A DNA stretch of 64,000 nt from Molanna angustata (GCA_963576475.1 OY754969.1:25130318-25194317); one strand, 5' to 3'; numbered from the stretch's first letter, positions 12,241-23,332 are shown. Made by a program: numbers and translations. Notes: generated by a model from the letters alone, not told the origin.

Positions 12241-12416
12241 CTCCATTGCAACAATAAGACCACGAACAAATCACACAGATATTCAACTCAGCCATTATAC
12301 AGCAACTAGCCGTGTGACGAAAACGTTAATGACAGCCGCGAGTAGTGAAAATCGTATAAGAGCCGTACGGCCGTGACGTGTGTTTTTGAATATTAATTTT
12401 ACAAAGTAATATACTT

Positions 12417-12632
12417 GTGGGATCAACGGAGAGTGTAGTAAAACGGGGTAAGTCCTTTGTATCTTTCCTTGATTTACCAATTGCCATAGTTGTGAATTTG
12501 CTTCCCCATGAAATCAGAGTGTCAGAGCTGCATTTAATCGCTTTGAAACCGGAGATCGTTGAATCCTCCATTTTGCCGCCGAAGATCGCACCAGGCATTA
12601 AAATCATCAATTCTTTTCTGTGTGGGCTTTAA
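12417..12632 (+). other. Unassigned open frame
   Basis: A 71-codon plus-strand frame (MGSTESVVKRG... ending SFLCGL) overlaps a 94-codon minus-strand frame. An AATAAA lies just after the plus-strand stop. I do not recognise either product. The local composition is more balanced than the flanks, so this may be another decayed transposon piece. Confidence 0.2.
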
Positions 12633-12639
12633 GCCTAAC

Positions 12640-14255
12640 CAGATACAATAAAGGAAAAAAGTTATCAATTAAAATAAATATTAAATTGTCCGTGAAGAAC
12701 ATTGTTGTGTCCCTTGTAGGTTATACATTAATCATAATATTGCTTATACAATTGAATTCATCTTGAATCAGAAAGCGGCGCAATACAAACCATAAACATT
12801 AATTTCATTAGGTTTTCATCTCGAAATCTTCGTCAAAGTCTAAAATAATTAATTTTAATAGGTTTTTTTTATATTTCCTTCCTTATTGAATAAAGGTATG
12901 AAAAAGGTTGGTAAACGCAACCACTCTTAGGTCAGACCAACCTTTTTTATAGGTTCCTATTCGATAAGAAAGAAAATATAAAAAAAACTTGCCATTAAAA
13001 ATGATTCGGACAATTATAATAATATAGGTATATGAGCTACCTACCTATCTAATAAAAAAATCTATATTTTAATTAATATTGATTTTTTTTTTAAATATAT
13101 AAAAAAAAATAACTTTATTTCTTATATTTATTATTGAACTCATCAGGCTCCAAAATCTGAAGAGTAAGACGATAGTAAAAGGAAGACGAGGAAGAGGAAG
13201 AAGAAGAAGCAGTAGGCGATGAACGAACAGAGATATGAAGCGTCTTGTTGGTTAGTTAAGATTGTATGTGTATGTCATATCAATCAAAGGGTCTCATGAT
13301 GTGTGAATTCAGCTAGTAAAAAACACACGAAACATTGAATTTTTTCTTGATTACTTGCGAAATTTATCGAAAAAATCTATTACGGCATTGCAAAAGACGT
13401 TAGGGAGTCTTTTTTTTATTTTCAACGGTAAGCAAAACGTGGTAGGGTGGTAAGGTTAGTACCATACATAAATAAGGAAGAAATTTTATTTTGTTTGGTG
13501 TGATCCTCGTTGCATTAACGACTGGTGCCGTTGTATATTTTCACTGATTTCAATTGTATACAGGGTGTCCCAAAAAATAGACAATTATACCGACTGAAAA
13601 TGCTTATAAATAATGAAAAATATCATGTCTTAACAAGAAAACTATCGAAGTAATAATTCAAATATTTATTTGAATTAAAATTGTTATATACTGAGATGAG
13701 GGTTGCACTTAGAATATATTCTCGGGTATACTTTTTGATAATATATATACTCTACTCGCAATGCTCAAAGGTCTATTATCGTAAAGAAAAAAACAAATAT
13801 CACATTCGCACAGCGTAATTTAAAATTTCTTGGCCCCAAAATGTACACATGGAAAAATATGAAAATAGACACTCTGAAAAAAAAAACAATAAACCATCGG
13901 CATAGATGAATCCAATAATAAATTAAACATATTGTAGTTTGCTCGCTATTCATTCATAATTTTTATGTACTTAGTTTTTAAACATCTTAAATTGCTTAAG
14001 TTATTGATTCCTACAAATCGTAACTATATATCGGACGTCCTAAAACAGGTTCACCTAGTTGGACATCCAATAAGACAATATAAAAATAAAACAGAATTTT
14101 ATGTTCCTATTTTAATTATGTATCCTGGAGCATTTTTGCTTGTATCAGCTTACTGTAAACATTTAATAGTAACTTAGCATTAAATTTAGGATATATTATT
14201 ACTTAAATTATAAATAAATTTGGTATGGTAAAATAAAACCAAAGTTTTCAGTTCT
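12640..14255. other. AT-rich presumed intron, no gene seen
   Basis: Holds an A/G-rich purine run near 13175-13215. At about 13560 there is 'acagggtgtcccaaaaa', a motif seen at the ends of several insect DNA transposons; no matching second end was found nearby. Confidence 0.45.
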
Positions 14256-14261
14256 ACTAAT

Positions 14262-14312
14262 TTAATGACACTGACTAGTTTCGGTCATCCAGTGACCATT
14301 TTCAAAGTGTGA
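14262..14312 (-). ncRNA. Possible Penelope-type hammerhead-like motif (degenerate)
   Basis: On the minus strand a hairpin GGTCA-ctgga-TGACC is followed directly by GAAAC and a potential 2-bp stem (CT-agtc-AG). This is the arrangement of the core side of the minimal hammerhead ribozymes carried by Penelope-like elements. The CUGANGA half is degenerate (TTGAAAA). The better copy is at 22635. This is a shape-based suggestion only. Confidence 0.25.
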
Positions 14313-15165
14313 AAAAACAAGAGGTGGTTGGTGTTTATGTAATGTCTGATTAAGGGGTTTGCAACATATTTTTTTTTCAATTAATTGTTTTTTTTCAATT
14401 AGTGTTGCTAGAAAGAACAGACAAAGAAAACTAGCAAACAAAGCGGAGACTGGAAATGGAGTTCTACCAAGAATTGTCCGTAGAAAAGTTAAAAAAAGTT
14501 ATATTATCACTGTAATCTTGAAATTATTTTGTTGTTATAGGTAGGTACATAACGCTGTATTATGTATGTATAGTGAAATTATGTATCGTACCAAATAAAT
14601 AATTAAATAAATATGGGGATGCTTTTCTTCAAATAATGAATGCCGTATATAATATAACGAGTGTATATTTACGAGTACAATATCAATATACCTAACTAAT
14701 CTACTACCTATAGTGCTGTCATCCGAGAGTGCTCGCTCTACCATGTGGCGAGCTATTTATATATTACATCCATTTCTTTCGCACATTGGTTTGTCCTTTC
14801 ATATCGATTCACAAACAAATCTTAATATTACAAAAAACTCTAGTTCAAAATCATGTCAATCGAATGATTGCAAAATGACCTTTTGTAGTAAAAGAGAGTG
14901 AGGTATCTCTAAAACTACTGCATCAATAAGAACATGTTGTACCATTTAAAAACTACACTGAATTTCTTAATTTTTCTATGAACAAAATAACAGGTGAAAT
15001 TATATTTTCTCTGTGGTATAATTTGTTTTTTTTTATGGATACAGCATTATGATATGGAAAAAATATTTGATTTCATTTGGTAGCTTAGTTTTTTTGGTAT
15101 CAGCAAAAAGACAAATGGTCAAGTAAAAAAAACAATTTCATAAATACCTCATTTCTTGTAGTTTG
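14313..15165. other. AT-rich presumed intron, no gene seen
   Basis: Short frames at 14359-14544 and 14713-14901 have no recognisable features. No repeats shared elsewhere were seen. Confidence 0.45.
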
Positions 15166-15240
15166 ACACTCTAAACCCTAGCTCAGGGTGTCTAAAACGT
15201 ACTGGGTTCGATCTCTAGCAGAGAAGAAATTTATTTTGAA
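15166..15240 (+). repeat. tRNA-like SINE head
   Basis: A-box-like 'CTAGCTCAGGGTG' and B box 'GGGTTCGATCTC' at tRNA spacing, followed by 'agcagagaag' and an AT-rich tail. Resembles the inverted head at 1735. Not a tRNA: no closing acceptor stem or CCA-side pairing. Confidence 0.5.
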
Positions 15241-15281
15241 ATAAATTCTCACTCATTTCTTGCACCTCTGGCCTGGAAACC

Positions 15282-15432
15282 TTTATTTTATTTATTTTAT
15301 TTAAACACTTTATTGTACATTACTTAATAGCTAGTACAAATGGCGGACTTATTGCCTAATGGCAATTTCACCTGGTTAGGTGGAAGAATTTGCCAAATAG
15401 CAATAAACTCGCCACCTGCGTTGGGTGCAAGG
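15282..15432. repeat. CR1-type LINE 3' ends, inverted pair
   Basis: 'Tttatttaaacactttattgtaca' leads into 'ggcggacttattgcctaatggcaatt', the same terminal motif that follows the CR1-type relic at 58130. It then turns around: 'gccaaatagcaataaactcgcc' is the inverse of the motif. So two LINE 3' ends lie head to head, giving a natural hairpin. Confidence 0.6.
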
Positions 15433-16486
15433 TTAAAAATGTTTATCATATTTTGATTAAATCAGAATTACTTAATCTGATAGTTTATGAGCTTCCCCAT
15501 TTGCCTTATTCGTTTTGACGATCGTTTTTGGGACACCTTTTATAGGTGTTTGTGGGGTAATTTCGGGTCGGTAGAATATAATTCGTGTTGGTACATCGGC
15601 CATAAAGGACAGAAGCAATTTAGGGAAGCGCCATTTGCTTTTTACCTGTCCAATTATTATTATTACTACAGCAATTTGAATATTGCAACATGGAGATTAG
15701 GGATAAATTGTCACTGTTACCAATCAACCGAGTGAGTTTGCAATTTATACAACACGTGTATCTATAAAAAAATATGCTAAAATGAAAAAAAGTCTTTATT
15801 CCAGTTTCATGAATGATTTGTCGAGATTTCAAAACGGTAAAAATTAAACTACACTACCATTTCAAATGTAACGTAAACTTTTTTGCAGAAAAAATAATAA
15901 TAGGTTAGAACAAAGTAGAGAAAATAAGCTCCACGCAGTGTACCTTGTACAATTAATAAAATATTACACTGGAGAAATTAAGCGATTCAACTGCAAAATT
16001 AAAAATCACGATAAACTAAGTGATTTATTCTGAATTTATAAGGTACCTATTATTGTTTTGGCAGAGCGTAGATAGTATTTTAAAGGTCCATCGGTGGATT
16101 TTCAATACAAATCTAATGATTAAATATATTCTCTCCAATCATCAAGATCTGCACATACCTACTTATAATTTATCTCAAATCATCAATGTATTTTAAAAAA
16201 AATTTCCGGTGGAAAATTAGATGGAAGAATTGATACTACGTAGATTCTCATCCGTCATGTCTCATTTGATTTGTATACAAATCAGAGTTTCTTCTTCTTC
16301 TGCTGCCCTGTCAGGAATCCCTAACGTTGACAGCAGTGTTGCCATTACCGAATTCCTCAAATATCTAGATCAATTCCCCAAATTGGTGATGTACAAAGTC
16401 CCAATTCCCACCATAATTATAATCTCAGGAAAAATACAAGGTTTTATAAAAAAAAAACAATCAACTTTCTGTTCGTATAATTTTCA
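15433..16486. other. Mostly unique AT-rich DNA
   Basis: Segment 16270-16435 is less AT-rich ('cttcttctgctgccctg', 'gttgacagcagtgttgccatta') and is probably an old transposon piece I cannot place. A plus-strand frame of 122 codons across it (16221-16589) has no recognised domain. Confidence 0.4.
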
Positions 16487-16540
16487 TACTGGCGGCATTA
16501 TTGCCAAGCGGCAATTTCTTCCAATTCTGACTTCTCTATT
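16487..16540 (+). repeat. CR1-type LINE 3' terminal motif
   Basis: 'Ggcggcattattgccaagcggcaatttcttcca' is the same motif as at 15340, 23850 and 58170. Only the terminal part is present. Confidence 0.5.
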
Positions 16541-16689
16541 TTTTAACAAATTCTGTTTTGTATTTATATTATACCCACTCAAGAAGTAACAATGTTTATA
16601 ATTTTTATTTTTGTTAAAAATTTTAATGTTCAATAAATTAACTGTATATATGTATTCATATAACTATATTATATATAACTGTACATTCT

Positions 16690-17545
16690 TGTTAGCCTAC
16701 TCCCGTCCACTCCTGGACGAAGGCCTCCTCCATTTCTCTCCACTTTGCTCTGTCTTGAGCTGCCTGCATCCAGTTTATACCCGCATATCTTACAATGTCG
16801 TCTCTCCATCGCAATGGTGGCCTCCCCACGCTCCTGGTTGCTGCTCTTGGTCTCCATGTTATGACTCTTTTTGGCCATCTGTCATCTGAGCTTCTGGCCA
16901 CGTGACCTGCCCACCGCCATTTTAGAGTTGCTATACGTTTGGCGAAATCTATAATTCTTGTTTGTTGCCTAATTATTTCATTCCGCACTCTATCTCTAAA
17001 GGTTATACCCAACATGGCTCTTTCCATGGCCCTTTGAGTAATCCTTATTTTTCCCATGCTTCGTTTGGTCAGTGTCGAAGTCTCTAAGCCATATGTTGCT
17101 ACTGGTGATATGCACGTTTCGTATACTTTCCGCTTAAGGTTTATGGGTATTTTGCGGTTTTTAAGTATATGACCCATTTTCCCAAAGGCTGCCCAGCTTA
17201 GTTCAATTCTTCTTTGGACTTCAGCAGTTTGGTTTTCTCTGCCCAATTGTATGGTGTGCCCCAAATATACATAGTGTTTTACATTTTCAATTTGGTTGCC
17301 GTCCACCATAATGTGAGAGCCTTCTGTGCCCATCACCTTCGTTTTTGCCAGATTCATACAGAGACCTACCTTCTTAGATGCTTCATTCATTTCTTGGAGC
17401 ATTCTTGCCAGTTCCTCAGGCTCACTACTCAGGATTATAATATCATCAGCGAAACGTAAGTGATTTAAGTATTTACCATCGATGTATATTCCCCTTGATT
17501 CCCAATCCAGGCTGTTAAATGCATATTCCAGTGCCAGCGTAACTA
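16690..17545 (-). pseudogene. RTE-type reverse transcriptase, 5'-truncated
   Basis: The longest transposon frame in the window: 236 codons after an internal ATG at 17402, extended upstream in frame to about 17540. The palm motif LNHLRFADDIIIL (motif C, catalytic Asp-Asp) is intact, followed by the NLAKTKVM region, VKHYVYLGH, VYETCISPVATYGLE, AMLGI, WAGHVAR and GRPPLRWRDDI. This order is typical of RTE-clade LINE proteins. Endonuclease and the first half of the reverse transcriptase are missing; 5' truncation is usual for target-primed insertion. The stop is followed by the short 3' tail 'tgtacagttatatata'. No frameshift is seen inside, so it is relatively young, yet it cannot be active alone. 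Confidence 0.88.
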
Positions 17546-18065
17546 TACATATTACCTATATATTCAGGAAAGAAATAACTTTCCATAGTGAATATTTGAA
17601 ATTTGGTTAAGGTTAATACTTACTCCACTTACAAGTAGGCATTAAATTTATTTTAATGTAATATACGATACGACATCTTCCTGAGATACAATTATGCTTT
17701 CTACTTTATACATTAAATAAATTAATTGAATTTTGAGTATGGGAAAGGTTTATTGTATTTATAATTAAAATTTAAGATATATGTATGTGTATTCAAATAG
17801 TAAACGACATAATCGCGTGTGTTATAATATACTAGGGTTAAGAACAATAAAATAATTATTTTATATTATATATATGTATAATAACCGGATCATTAAGAAT
17901 AAATACTGAACAACTGTGAAATCAAATAAAGGAGTAAGGTCCAGAATTCGTGTGTTAATAAACATTATTAATGAGATGAAATATATATATATAGAGCAAT
18001 AAACATTCTTGGAAGCATGTTTTAGATATAGGTATTCATTAAAGTACTTACTAATCTTAAATACA
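17546..18065. other. AT-rich presumed intron, no gene seen
   Basis: No coding pattern or shared repeat recognised. Confidence 0.5.
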
Positions 18066-18252
18066 ACAGGCAACAATAACATCTCACACAAATGATGTTC
18101 ACCACCCATTCTGAATGTAGTGCCTTTTTATGTGGCGAGACTAGTGTGTGGGTATACACGTGTTGTGTTTCCTTTTATGATGTAATGCACACCCGCACAC
18201 CTATTGCTGGTTATTCCACATTGTGGGAGATGCCGTGATGATATGAATGAAG
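18066..18252 (+). repeat. Interspersed repeat family E
   Basis: A continuous copy: 'caggcaacaataacatctcaca', 'attctgaatgtagtgcctttttatgtggcgagact', 'gtgtgggtatacacg-tgttgtg', 'ctggttattccacattgt', ending 'gtgatgatatgaatga'. Same order as at 35545 and 50519. Confidence 0.65.
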
Positions 18253-18426
18253 TACCTTCTAGGTATGTGATATGACAAAATAATTTTCGTTCTGATCGAT
18301 TAATTTCTTCTTGAAAGCCAAACCAAATAATTTTTTTCACAAATAAAGAAAAATATATTTTTAGTAAATTAACGAAATTTTAATGAAGTGGTCCAAATAT
18401 TTGATATAATAAGTATAAAACGTTTA

Positions 18427-18545
18427 CCTGGATGGCAAGTCCGGTCAAACGGTGAAATCAAAACATGAATATAACTATTAAAATAACATTAATCTGGGTA
18501 ATCATGAGGGTTTTGATTTCACTTTTTGACCGGACTTTCCCCCAT
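18427..18545. mobile_element. MITE family M, short copy
   Basis: Inverted ends 'ggcaagtccggtcaaacggtgaaatcaaaac' and 'gttttgatttcactttttgaccggactttccc' (about 30 bases). Same ends as the copies at 31567 and 37336; the interior is shortest here. Target duplication not resolved. Confidence 0.7.
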
Positions 18546-18592
18546 TGAGATATTCTTAAAATTTAAATAATGACTTTTAAGATGTCTTCTTA

Positions 18593-19561
18593 TCCAACAG
18601 TCGATTCGTTCAAGAGAATGAAATTCTCTTGAAGGAAGAGGCAGTTAAATCCTAGATACGCGAGAATTGTATGCAGGGTCTACTTTTTTCACGGCTTTTC
18701 CAACTTTGAAGTCAAAAAACACCAATTTAGATGCTTCGCAGCATATATGTTCCATATACTGATTTACTCAGAATTCGGAGTAGAACATTTCGTGTGTGTG
18801 TGTGTGTGTGTCCCCTTATAACTTTTGATCCGCTCAATTTACCTACAATACTTTTATACTCAGAATTTTGAATTTTCGTTTCAGTCAGGAGTTATCAACT
18901 TTTTAATTTTTGGTTATTTTTCCATATGTCTCAGAAACCATAAAAGCTAGAACGCTGAAAATTGGTACAAACATAGACAAATACAAAATCTAAATTTTTT
19001 TTATTTCAAAAAAATTCCAGGGTTTCTCAAACATTTTTATGAAATTTATGAGTTTAACTGCCTATATTTCCATTTTTTTTTTAAATATCGAAAAAAGCCG
19101 AAACACCCCAACTAGATAATTTAATTTTCTATTAAAAATATCAACATTGTAGAAGTACATCTCAATTTTTTTTAACAATTTTTATAAAAATTGAATTTAG
19201 TGACGACATTGCTTCATACAATTTGTATGGCAGTCGCCTATACACAATATGTATAGTTTGATACTAAACTCTCCAAACATACATACAGAACCATCATGCT
19301 GTTTTCATATTCCGGGTAGGAAAATAGGATTGACTTCCATACTGTCCTATCTTGACATACATACCTACATGTGTTGTACAGAAAACAAAATATCCTAAAA
19401 TATTCAATCATTTGGATTTATAGGTTTATAGTTTGGTACTTATTCTTCAACTATACATAGTATACATACCGTGGCAGACCACATCCTCCCTCTCCGGTTA
19501 CTAATCAGCTAAAATACTATCGCTATCGACAGTTGGATCTCATGTGTTACATGCAACTAGT
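18593..19561 (+). mobile_element. HINE/DINE-like rolling-circle element, copy 1
   Basis: Starts TCCAACAGTCGA. Within 40 bases is a hairpin AAGAGAAT-gaa-ATTCTCTT. A GT microsatellite follows about 200 bases in, then a conserved AT-rich body. Near the end TCGACAGTTGG is the inverse of the 5' start, followed by hairpin CATGT-gtt-ACATG and terminal CAACTAGT. Subterminal inverted repeats, internal microsatellite and a 3' hairpin are the architecture described for Helentron-associated HINE/DINE elements; the 5' TC and 3' CTAGT also fit Helitron termini (TC...CTRRT). Non-coding, so it depends on a partner helicase. Confidence 0.72.
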
Positions 19562-19826
19562 AATAAAATAATTGGTTGGTAGTAGTACTTATGTAGTTAT
19601 TACCTACGTCAGATAATTCGTTGGTAGTACTTATGTAGTTATTACCTACGTCAGATAATTCGTTGGTAGTACTTATGTAGTTATTACCTACGTCAGATAA
19701 TTCGTTGGTAGTACTTATGTAGTTATTACCTACGTCAGATAATTCGTTGGTAGTACTTATGTAGTTATTACCTACGCCAGATAATTGGTTGGTAGTACTA
19801 ATGTAGTTATTACCTACGTCAGATAA
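19562..19826. repeat. 42-bp minisatellite, about 6 units
   Basis: Unit 'ggtagtacttatgtagttat' plus 'tacctacgtcagataattcgtt', nearly identical between copies. 42 is a multiple of three, so an open minus-strand frame (19557-19943) reads a 14-residue repeat ELSDVGNNYISTTN; this is a by-product, with no sign of a gene. The array begins directly at the 3' end of the HINE copy. Confidence 0.9.
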
Positions 19827-19924
19827 GAAATACAAAACATACATAGATTCGGGATTGAATCCTACCTCGACACAAAACACAATTTTATGATATTTAAAAA
19901 AAAAATGAAGAATGAACATGTCCT

Positions 19925-20062
19925 TGAACAAGAGCACATTCATCCATATACGTAAAAAACATAAAATGCTTGTGCCAGGTGAACGAAATCGGTCGTGGCA
20001 GGATTCGAACTCGCAAACACTGGATTAGCACGGCGCGCTAACCGTTATTGCCACCACCCATC
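19925..20062 (-). repeat. SINE-B copy with tRNA-like head
   Basis: Best preserved SINE-B. On the minus strand: 'GTGGCAATAACGGTTAGCGC' (A-box region), 'CGAGTTCGAATCCTGCCACG' (B box), then 'gatttcgttcacctggcac'. Followed on the genomic left by an A-rich tract near 19895. Confidence 0.7.
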
Positions 20063-20099
20063 TATTAGGTATATTAGTATCCTTATACAAACACAAAAA

Positions 20100-20612
20100 A
20101 AAACTTCTTCTTCTTCTCTTTTTAGGCTTGTTAGCTTATAATATCCTGCGTCAGCCCTTCTCCTATGACGTGGACTGCTAGCTCTCCTCCATCTCTTAGA
20201 AGGACATCTTGGATATCTGCTTTCTTGGGGAACATTATTCCTAGCCACTTAACCTGTTCTTGAGTCCAGAACCTTCTTCTTTGTCGACCCCATCATACGA
20301 TATTTGCCAGCGATGCTTCGACGGGTTTTGCCAGCGATGCTTCTGAGTACCTTCATTTCTCTGGATCGAAGGAGGTTTATAGTACGGACCAGTGTCTGCT
20401 CTGGATTCTATTCCGTAAGTTATTAACGGACGAATGCATGTCTTGTAGATTCGAACCTTGCTAGGGATGTTCATAATATGCTTGTTCATCCAGATGACAT
20501 CTCTCAGACAACCACATATTGCTGCGTCTTTTTGTATCTGTTCAAGTATTTCAACATTAAGATATTGGTTGCACATTATTCTAGCACCAAGATATTTAAA
20601 ATTAAAAAAAAA
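20100..20612 (-). pseudogene. RTE-like LINE, decayed C-terminal part
   Basis: Minus-strand reading shows FKYLGARIMC, LRDVIWMNKHIMNIPSKVRIYKTCIRPLITYGIESR: the 'KYLG', 'K--IYKT-IRP---YG-E' order found after motif C in RTE reverse transcriptases (compare VYETCISPVATYGLE at 16690). Downstream the frame breaks (around 20240) and the remainder, LLRDGGELAVHVIGEG, is scrambled. Its 5' side abuts the TIR element at 20615. Confidence 0.7.
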
Positions 20613-20614
20613 AC

Positions 20615-21357
20615 AATTCATTGGGTGAATGCAGAACTATTATAACTGCATTTTACTAAAATGTTCTTTAAACGAGTCATTTAAAGTTTTCATTTTATCA
20701 TTTCTAAATAACTTTTATAATTTTTGTAATAAAACTTGTACACGAAGTATAAAAGTGTGATTACTTCTTATTTCAGCATTAAAAATAGAACGACAGGTAT
20801 TAAAATTTGAAGAAAATCTGAATTTTATGGATTTTTATTATATTATGTCATACTATACCACAAAAAATATGTGTGCAGTACTATTATAAGTTACATGAGG
20901 TGACTTAACATCCATCTGCAACAAAATTTCTTGTAATTCTGAACAACAGAATGTCACTTGAACAGGTGTTATTTTATTCTTGGACTATAATAAAACCTCT
21001 TTCTACGTCTTGGACTTGTTTTTGGAAGAAGAGGGGGACTGAAATATGACTTTGGCAGTTCGAAAATTGGTTCAAATTGGTTATGATGCTATTATGTATG
21101 TGTCATAGACAACTAGATATTTTTATGCAGAACATTGTTAAGTAACATTGTAGCACTTATAATAGTACTGCACGAAATTAAATGTGTATTTTACTTATAA
21201 TACTTCTGCACAATTAGGAATTATGAAAAATATATTTGGAATACACTTATAATATTTCTGCACAGCGTAAATTCTACGTTTGCGAACATATTTGCATCAA
21301 AAAGTGATTTTGGTTAAAAATGCTACTTATAATAGTTCTGCATCCACCCAACGAATT
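20615..21357. mobile_element. TIR DNA transposon, non-autonomous (743 bp)
   Basis: Inverted ends AATTC(A/G)TTGGGTG(A/G)ATGCAGAACTATTATAA, about 30 bases with two mismatches. The subterminal motif ACTTATAATA-TTCTGCA recurs near 21155, 21193, 21244 and 21325, and in inverse form near 20872. Multiple copies of the transposase-binding-like motif near the ends is typical of DNA transposons. No transposase frame; superfamily not determined. Confidence 0.75.
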
Positions 21358-21999
21358 AGTTAAAAGCCAAAATTCTGCTTATAAACAGAAAATGGAAAAA
21401 AAATGCTGTTTTTAAAATTAATAATATTTTCTCAAATGAAGGTTACCATCATTCTTTTAAATGCTATTTATGTTTTAAGGATTTTTTTCTAAAATAATGT
21501 CCTTAGTGTGTTAAACTGTAGGCAACAACGCTAAAAAAATAAGCCCACAAAACAATATTTCATCAAAAACTAAACAAACAAAAATTCTGCTCAACTTCTA
21601 TATACTTGATCACTTGTCTCTGGTCAGCAAATGAGATTTTTTCCTTTCTTTCTTTACTTTTTGTCTTAACCGTTGCCAAATTACTTCATGGTTCGCCATT
21701 TTCCGACGATAAATAAATTTGATCGCCTCGCCTTGGGAATCTTTCTCCGTTCGCCAGTCTCCAAATTCAATGTCGGATTCTTTGCTTTTAAACTTCGCGT
21801 GTGATTTAAGCCAGATCAGATGGTTCTGAGCTATCAAACATTAAATTGGGTCGTTATCTTGGTGGATTTCCTGGAATCTCTTACGAATGCGAATAGACGA
21901 ACTCCTAGCACACAAACACAAATGCACAAAATACTTTTTTAACATATTTATACTGTGAACTTCAACATCAGAAAATTTTCAAAATTATGTCATAAAACG
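21358..21999. other. Unassigned, with a minus-strand open frame
   Basis: The minus-strand frame 21610-21837 (75 codons) is basic and includes FGDWRTEKDSQGEAIKFIYRRKMANHEVIWQRLRQKVKKERKK. The flanks lack splice or initiation support. Balanced composition suggests a transposon or gene fragment, but I cannot name a family. Confidence 0.3.
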
Positions 22000-22250
22000 A
22001 GTGGGTTGTCGCCAAAACTAAACTCTTCACATCACAGTAAGCGTTCATTTTTTCTTCTTGAAAGGTTGACAATCTCAAAATGCATTTTTATAAAATATAT
22101 TTTTATTAGATTCTTAAACAAATATAAGATTCCCAGAAGACAAAAGTTTTCACAATACACCATACACACAAAAACATTGTCACGAAACTCATAGTATGTA
22201 TTTTCTATATGATACCTGTTGAGAAATTTAAGTAAAATTGCATTACTAGC
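22000..22250 (+). repeat. Repeat family D, partial copy
   Basis: Shares 'cgagtgggttgt-gccaa', 'taaactct-cac' and 'catacacacaaaaacat', 'cgaaactca-agtat', 'tatgatacc-gttgagaaatt' with the copy at 2545. The middle differs. Confidence 0.5.
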
Positions 22251-22271
22251 AAGATGAGCATGTATGATACA

Positions 22272-22362
22272 GTGGATCAATGTTGATGAGGCGATGTATG
22301 TGTCAAGATAGAAGAATGCGGTGTTCGGTTCTCACTGCCTACCTCTTGAGGAAGATAGAAGT
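22272..22362 (+). repeat. RTE-like LINE 3' tail fragment
   Basis: 'Gttgatgaggcgatgtatgtgtcaagataga' to 'cggttctcactgcctacctcttgagg' matches the tails at 51110 (+) and 43255 (-). In the fuller copies this lies just before an ATGT-rich end. Confidence 0.55.
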
Positions 22363-22624
22363 GGAGAGTAAAAATTACACTTGTATATAGACACACAAAC
22401 AATATTAATTTGAAGTTGATCACTCAATTTTCCCTTACAGAAGCTATTTTACTTCTGTTATATACATTTTTCATACAAATATGAAATTTATTTCACATTG
22501 ATATGGCAAAACAAAGATTTTTTCTCTAAATTAAGACAATCCTTGAAAGCATTTTTGATGAGTGTATTTTTAATTATAATTTAAAATAAATTATTGAAAT
22601 TTGTTTGTTTTCACTAGTTATATT

Positions 22625-22690
22625 TTTTAAAACACAACATGTTTCGATAACCTCCGTTATCTTCCTCAGGTGAGAGGTGAGTTAATACTA
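22625..22690 (-). ncRNA. Possible Penelope-type hammerhead-like motif
   Basis: On the minus strand: CTGAGGA, then A, then stem GATAAC-ggag-GTTATC, then GAAAC followed by a possible 2-bp stem (CA-tgt-TG). CTGAGGA matches the hammerhead core CUGANGA and GAAAC the second core strand; the single extra A before the stem departs from consensus. Tiny third stems are known for Penelope-associated hammerheads. No Penelope reverse transcriptase was found next to it. Confidence 0.35.
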
Positions 22691-22839
22691 ACTGAAAACT
22701 AATTTTGCGTGGTATGTGGCAGTGTCAAGGGTGTAGTAGAAAGCGGGGGCAAGGGAGGGGGTGAGCGTTGACCTAACGGGTACATGGACAGTAGTGGTGA
22801 AGTGTAGGGTTGCGTGTATTTTTGTTGTACTTAAATTTC

Positions 22840-23187
22840 AAACAGTATACAAAAAACTCGATTTTCAAGGCCGTGAGAGTATTTTGAAAATTTGGGCAGA
22901 TGAAATCATAGAGAAGAAATTAACGGGTATCTATGGAAAACTAATCAGCTCTAGGTCTTTGCACTTTACACATGTCAATTGGACTTATACATAGTTTGGG
23001 CTGTAGAGAGGACACAAAAAGGATAATTCCCGTACGACGAACGCCGTACGCCATACATACAAACACATCACGACGAAACTCAGAGTGTGCACTCTTTACA
23101 TGATATCCGTTGAAAAGTTGATCTAAAAAAATACGCTTTAAATTATGAAGTCATGACCTTCTACTCTTCCATAGTGTGGAGAGTAAA
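22840..23187 (+). repeat. Repeat family D, right part
   Basis: Close match to 2770-3125: 'gtgagag-attt', 'gcagatgaaatcatagagaa', 'tctatggaaaactaatcagct', 'agaggacacaaa', 'cacatcacga-gaaactca', 'ccatagt-gtggagagtaaaaa'. Confidence 0.65.
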
Positions 23188-23261
23188 AAAAAATATTGTG
23201 GAGTAATTAAAAAATACAAGATATTTACATATTTCAATAGTTTTTTTAAGAAAATAATTAA

Positions 23262-23332
23262 TATCTCAATATAGACGAAGTTGGAATATTATAGGAGAAC
23301 TGGGAAACCAAGACACCTACAGGGCTTACGAC
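23262..23332 (+). repeat. Repeat family R3, 5' fragment
   Basis: 'Atctcaatatagacgaagttggaatattataggagaactgggaaaccaagacacctacagggcttacgac', the start of the family seen complete at 25680 and 50243. Confidence 0.7.

Noticed and set aside
12009..12257. Several plus-strand frames
   Set aside because: Antisense to the LINE tail at 11966-12240.
16221..16589. 122-codon plus-strand frame
   Set aside because: Low similarity to any known pattern; ends inside a LINE 3' motif, so not a host gene.
19557..19943. 128-codon frame with a 14-residue repeat
   Set aside because: The 42-bp minisatellite keeps a frame open by its length; no start context or second exon.
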